Under the pieces are notes generated by a model. The model was not told the DNA's origin, searched no databases, and saw only the letters and a list, made by a program, of their open reading frames with translations. From positions 1 through 6,982 of the forward strand of contig JAFYKO010000073.1 in assembly GCA_017537515.1 (NCBI GenBank): DNA of 6,982 bases, in the 5' to 3' direction. Within the stretch, counting starts at the first letter, position 1. Each line of letters starts with the position of its first letter. A program made the translations under genes and the position numbers. The DNA is from Clostridia bacterium (GTDB lineage: Bacteria; Bacillota; Clostridia; Christensenellales; UBA1242). Of the stretch, positions 6,379 to 6,982 are shown piece after piece.

Positions 6379-6981
6379 TTATTGGCCTGGATAACCAAAT
6401 CTATAGTCTCCCATTATATCAAGGCGTAAGTTGTCGTTAGTCATAGCAAAGCTTACATATAGTCCATTTAGTGAAGAAATTGTTGTGTTTGAAGGGGTGG
6501 GGGTGATGCTTTTAACGCTGTTGGCAACGCCGGAAGAAATGCTATAGTAAGGAGTAAATATATGAATTTTGTATTCTATTGTAAGTTTCCATTCAATCGA
6601 ACGTTCTCGTGATACTTTGTTATCATAAGTATTATTCAATACATAAGAATAAAAACTGCTACCATAGTCATCGTTATCCACAGTCGGTTCAAAGTTTTGG
6701 TCCGTTGTCGCTATAATGATTAGTTCATAATACGCCCCTGGGGAACTCCCCTCATAACTTATGCTAGCAGTAAAATCATAAAATACAGGTTGCCATTGAG
6801 CATAAAGAGTTATATTTTCGCTAGGAGAAATGCTGGATAGGTTGGCATAGCTTGTGCCACTTCCATCGGGTTTTGTGTTCCAACTGGATATAACATACCC
6901 TTCTTTAGTGAAAGTATCTACGCTGAGGGTTGCGTTTGCACCTTTTTCAACGGTTTGGGTGGTTGTGGCAGATGTGCCATT
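6379..6981 (-). CDS. Probable cell-surface protein with a Listeria-Bacteroides (InlB B-type) repeat, C-terminal part
   Basis: The frame is open from the right edge to the TAA at 6379-6381, 200 residues, so this is the C-terminal end of a longer protein whose start is outside the window. Near the left of the translated piece is a complete Listeria-Bacteroides repeat (6912-6793): a Phe, then EGYVISSWNTKPDGSGTSY and, a little later, ITLYAQW, matching the family pattern GYxFxGWxxxxDGSGxxY...LYAQW. The preceding TVEKGANATL belongs to the same fold. These repeats occur in secreted or wall-attached adhesin-like proteins. The remaining roughly 140 residues are rich in Ser, Thr, Tyr and Asn, show no family I recognise, and end at YRFGYPGQ. 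There is no LPxTG, membrane anchor or SLH domain at this end, so attachment must come from the N-terminal part, or the protein is released. The internal GTG at 6681 is not a credible start. Transcribed toward the HU gene. Confidence 0.8.
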   Translation of the reverse strand, partial: NGTSATTTQTVEKGANATLSVDTFTKEGYVISSWNTKPDGSGTSYANLSSISPSENITLYAQWQPVFYDFTASISYEGSSPGAYYELIIIATTDQNFEPTVDNDDYGSSFYSYVLNNTYDNKVSRERSIEWKLTIEYKIHIFTPYYSISSGVANSVKSITPTPSNTTISSLNGLYVSFAMTNDNLRLDIMGDYRFGYPGQ

Positions 6982-6982
6982 G

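Noticed and set aside
6379..6681. Short 100-residue protein starting at GTG 6681
   Set aside because: The frame is open far upstream and carries a complete Listeria-Bacteroides repeat there, so this is only the tail of a longer protein.
1..6982. CRISPR array or toxin-antitoxin or phage-defence locus
   Set aside because: No regularly spaced repeats, and all genes fit conjugation, housekeeping or surface families with no defence signature.

Overview
This is a low-GC bacterial window that looks like a Firmicutes/Clostridia-type chromosome, probably from an uncultured gut lineage. That placement is inferred from AT-rich sequence, strong AGGAGG-type ribosome sites, consensus sigma-A promoters, a DegV protein, QueH-type epoxyqueuosine reduction and a Listeria-Bacteroides repeat surface protein. 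The standard genetic code is indicated: Trp is encoded by TGG, and the radC-like gene stops at a TGA that overlaps the queH start.

Layout. (1) Bases 3-2669, plus strand: a VirB4-type conjugation ATPase whose frame is open to the left edge, so its true start probably lies outside. It ends in a bidirectional terminator shared with the next, convergent block. (2) Bases 4788-2699, minus strand: an apparent three-gene operon, radC-like JAB protein, then queH (4-base overlap), then type I signal peptidase. It starts from an extended -10 promoter at 4818-4846. Between queH and lepB, and running into the 3' end of queH, is a GC-rich four-way-junction palindrome (3443-3544), the most striking object in the window. 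(3) Bases 4864-5753, plus strand: a DegV-family gene with its own promoter, back to back with the operon promoter. (4) Bases 5872-6250, plus strand: an HU-family DNA-binding protein with promoter and terminator. (5) Bases 6272-6346: a second cluster of short-loop hairpins. (6) Bases 6981-6379, minus strand: the C-terminal 200 residues of a probable cell-surface protein with one complete Listeria-Bacteroides (InlB B-type) repeat. Its start is outside the window.

Functional links are loose. VirB4 belongs to a type IV secretion or conjugation module that lies mostly to the left. The radC-queH-lepB operon mixes a DNA-associated JAB protein, tRNA modification and protein export. DegV and HU look like independent housekeeping units. 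Two hairpin-rich elements with mostly 3-4 nt loops, in two different intergenic regions, suggest a palindromic element family in this genome. One copy appears to have supplied the last codons and the stop of queH.
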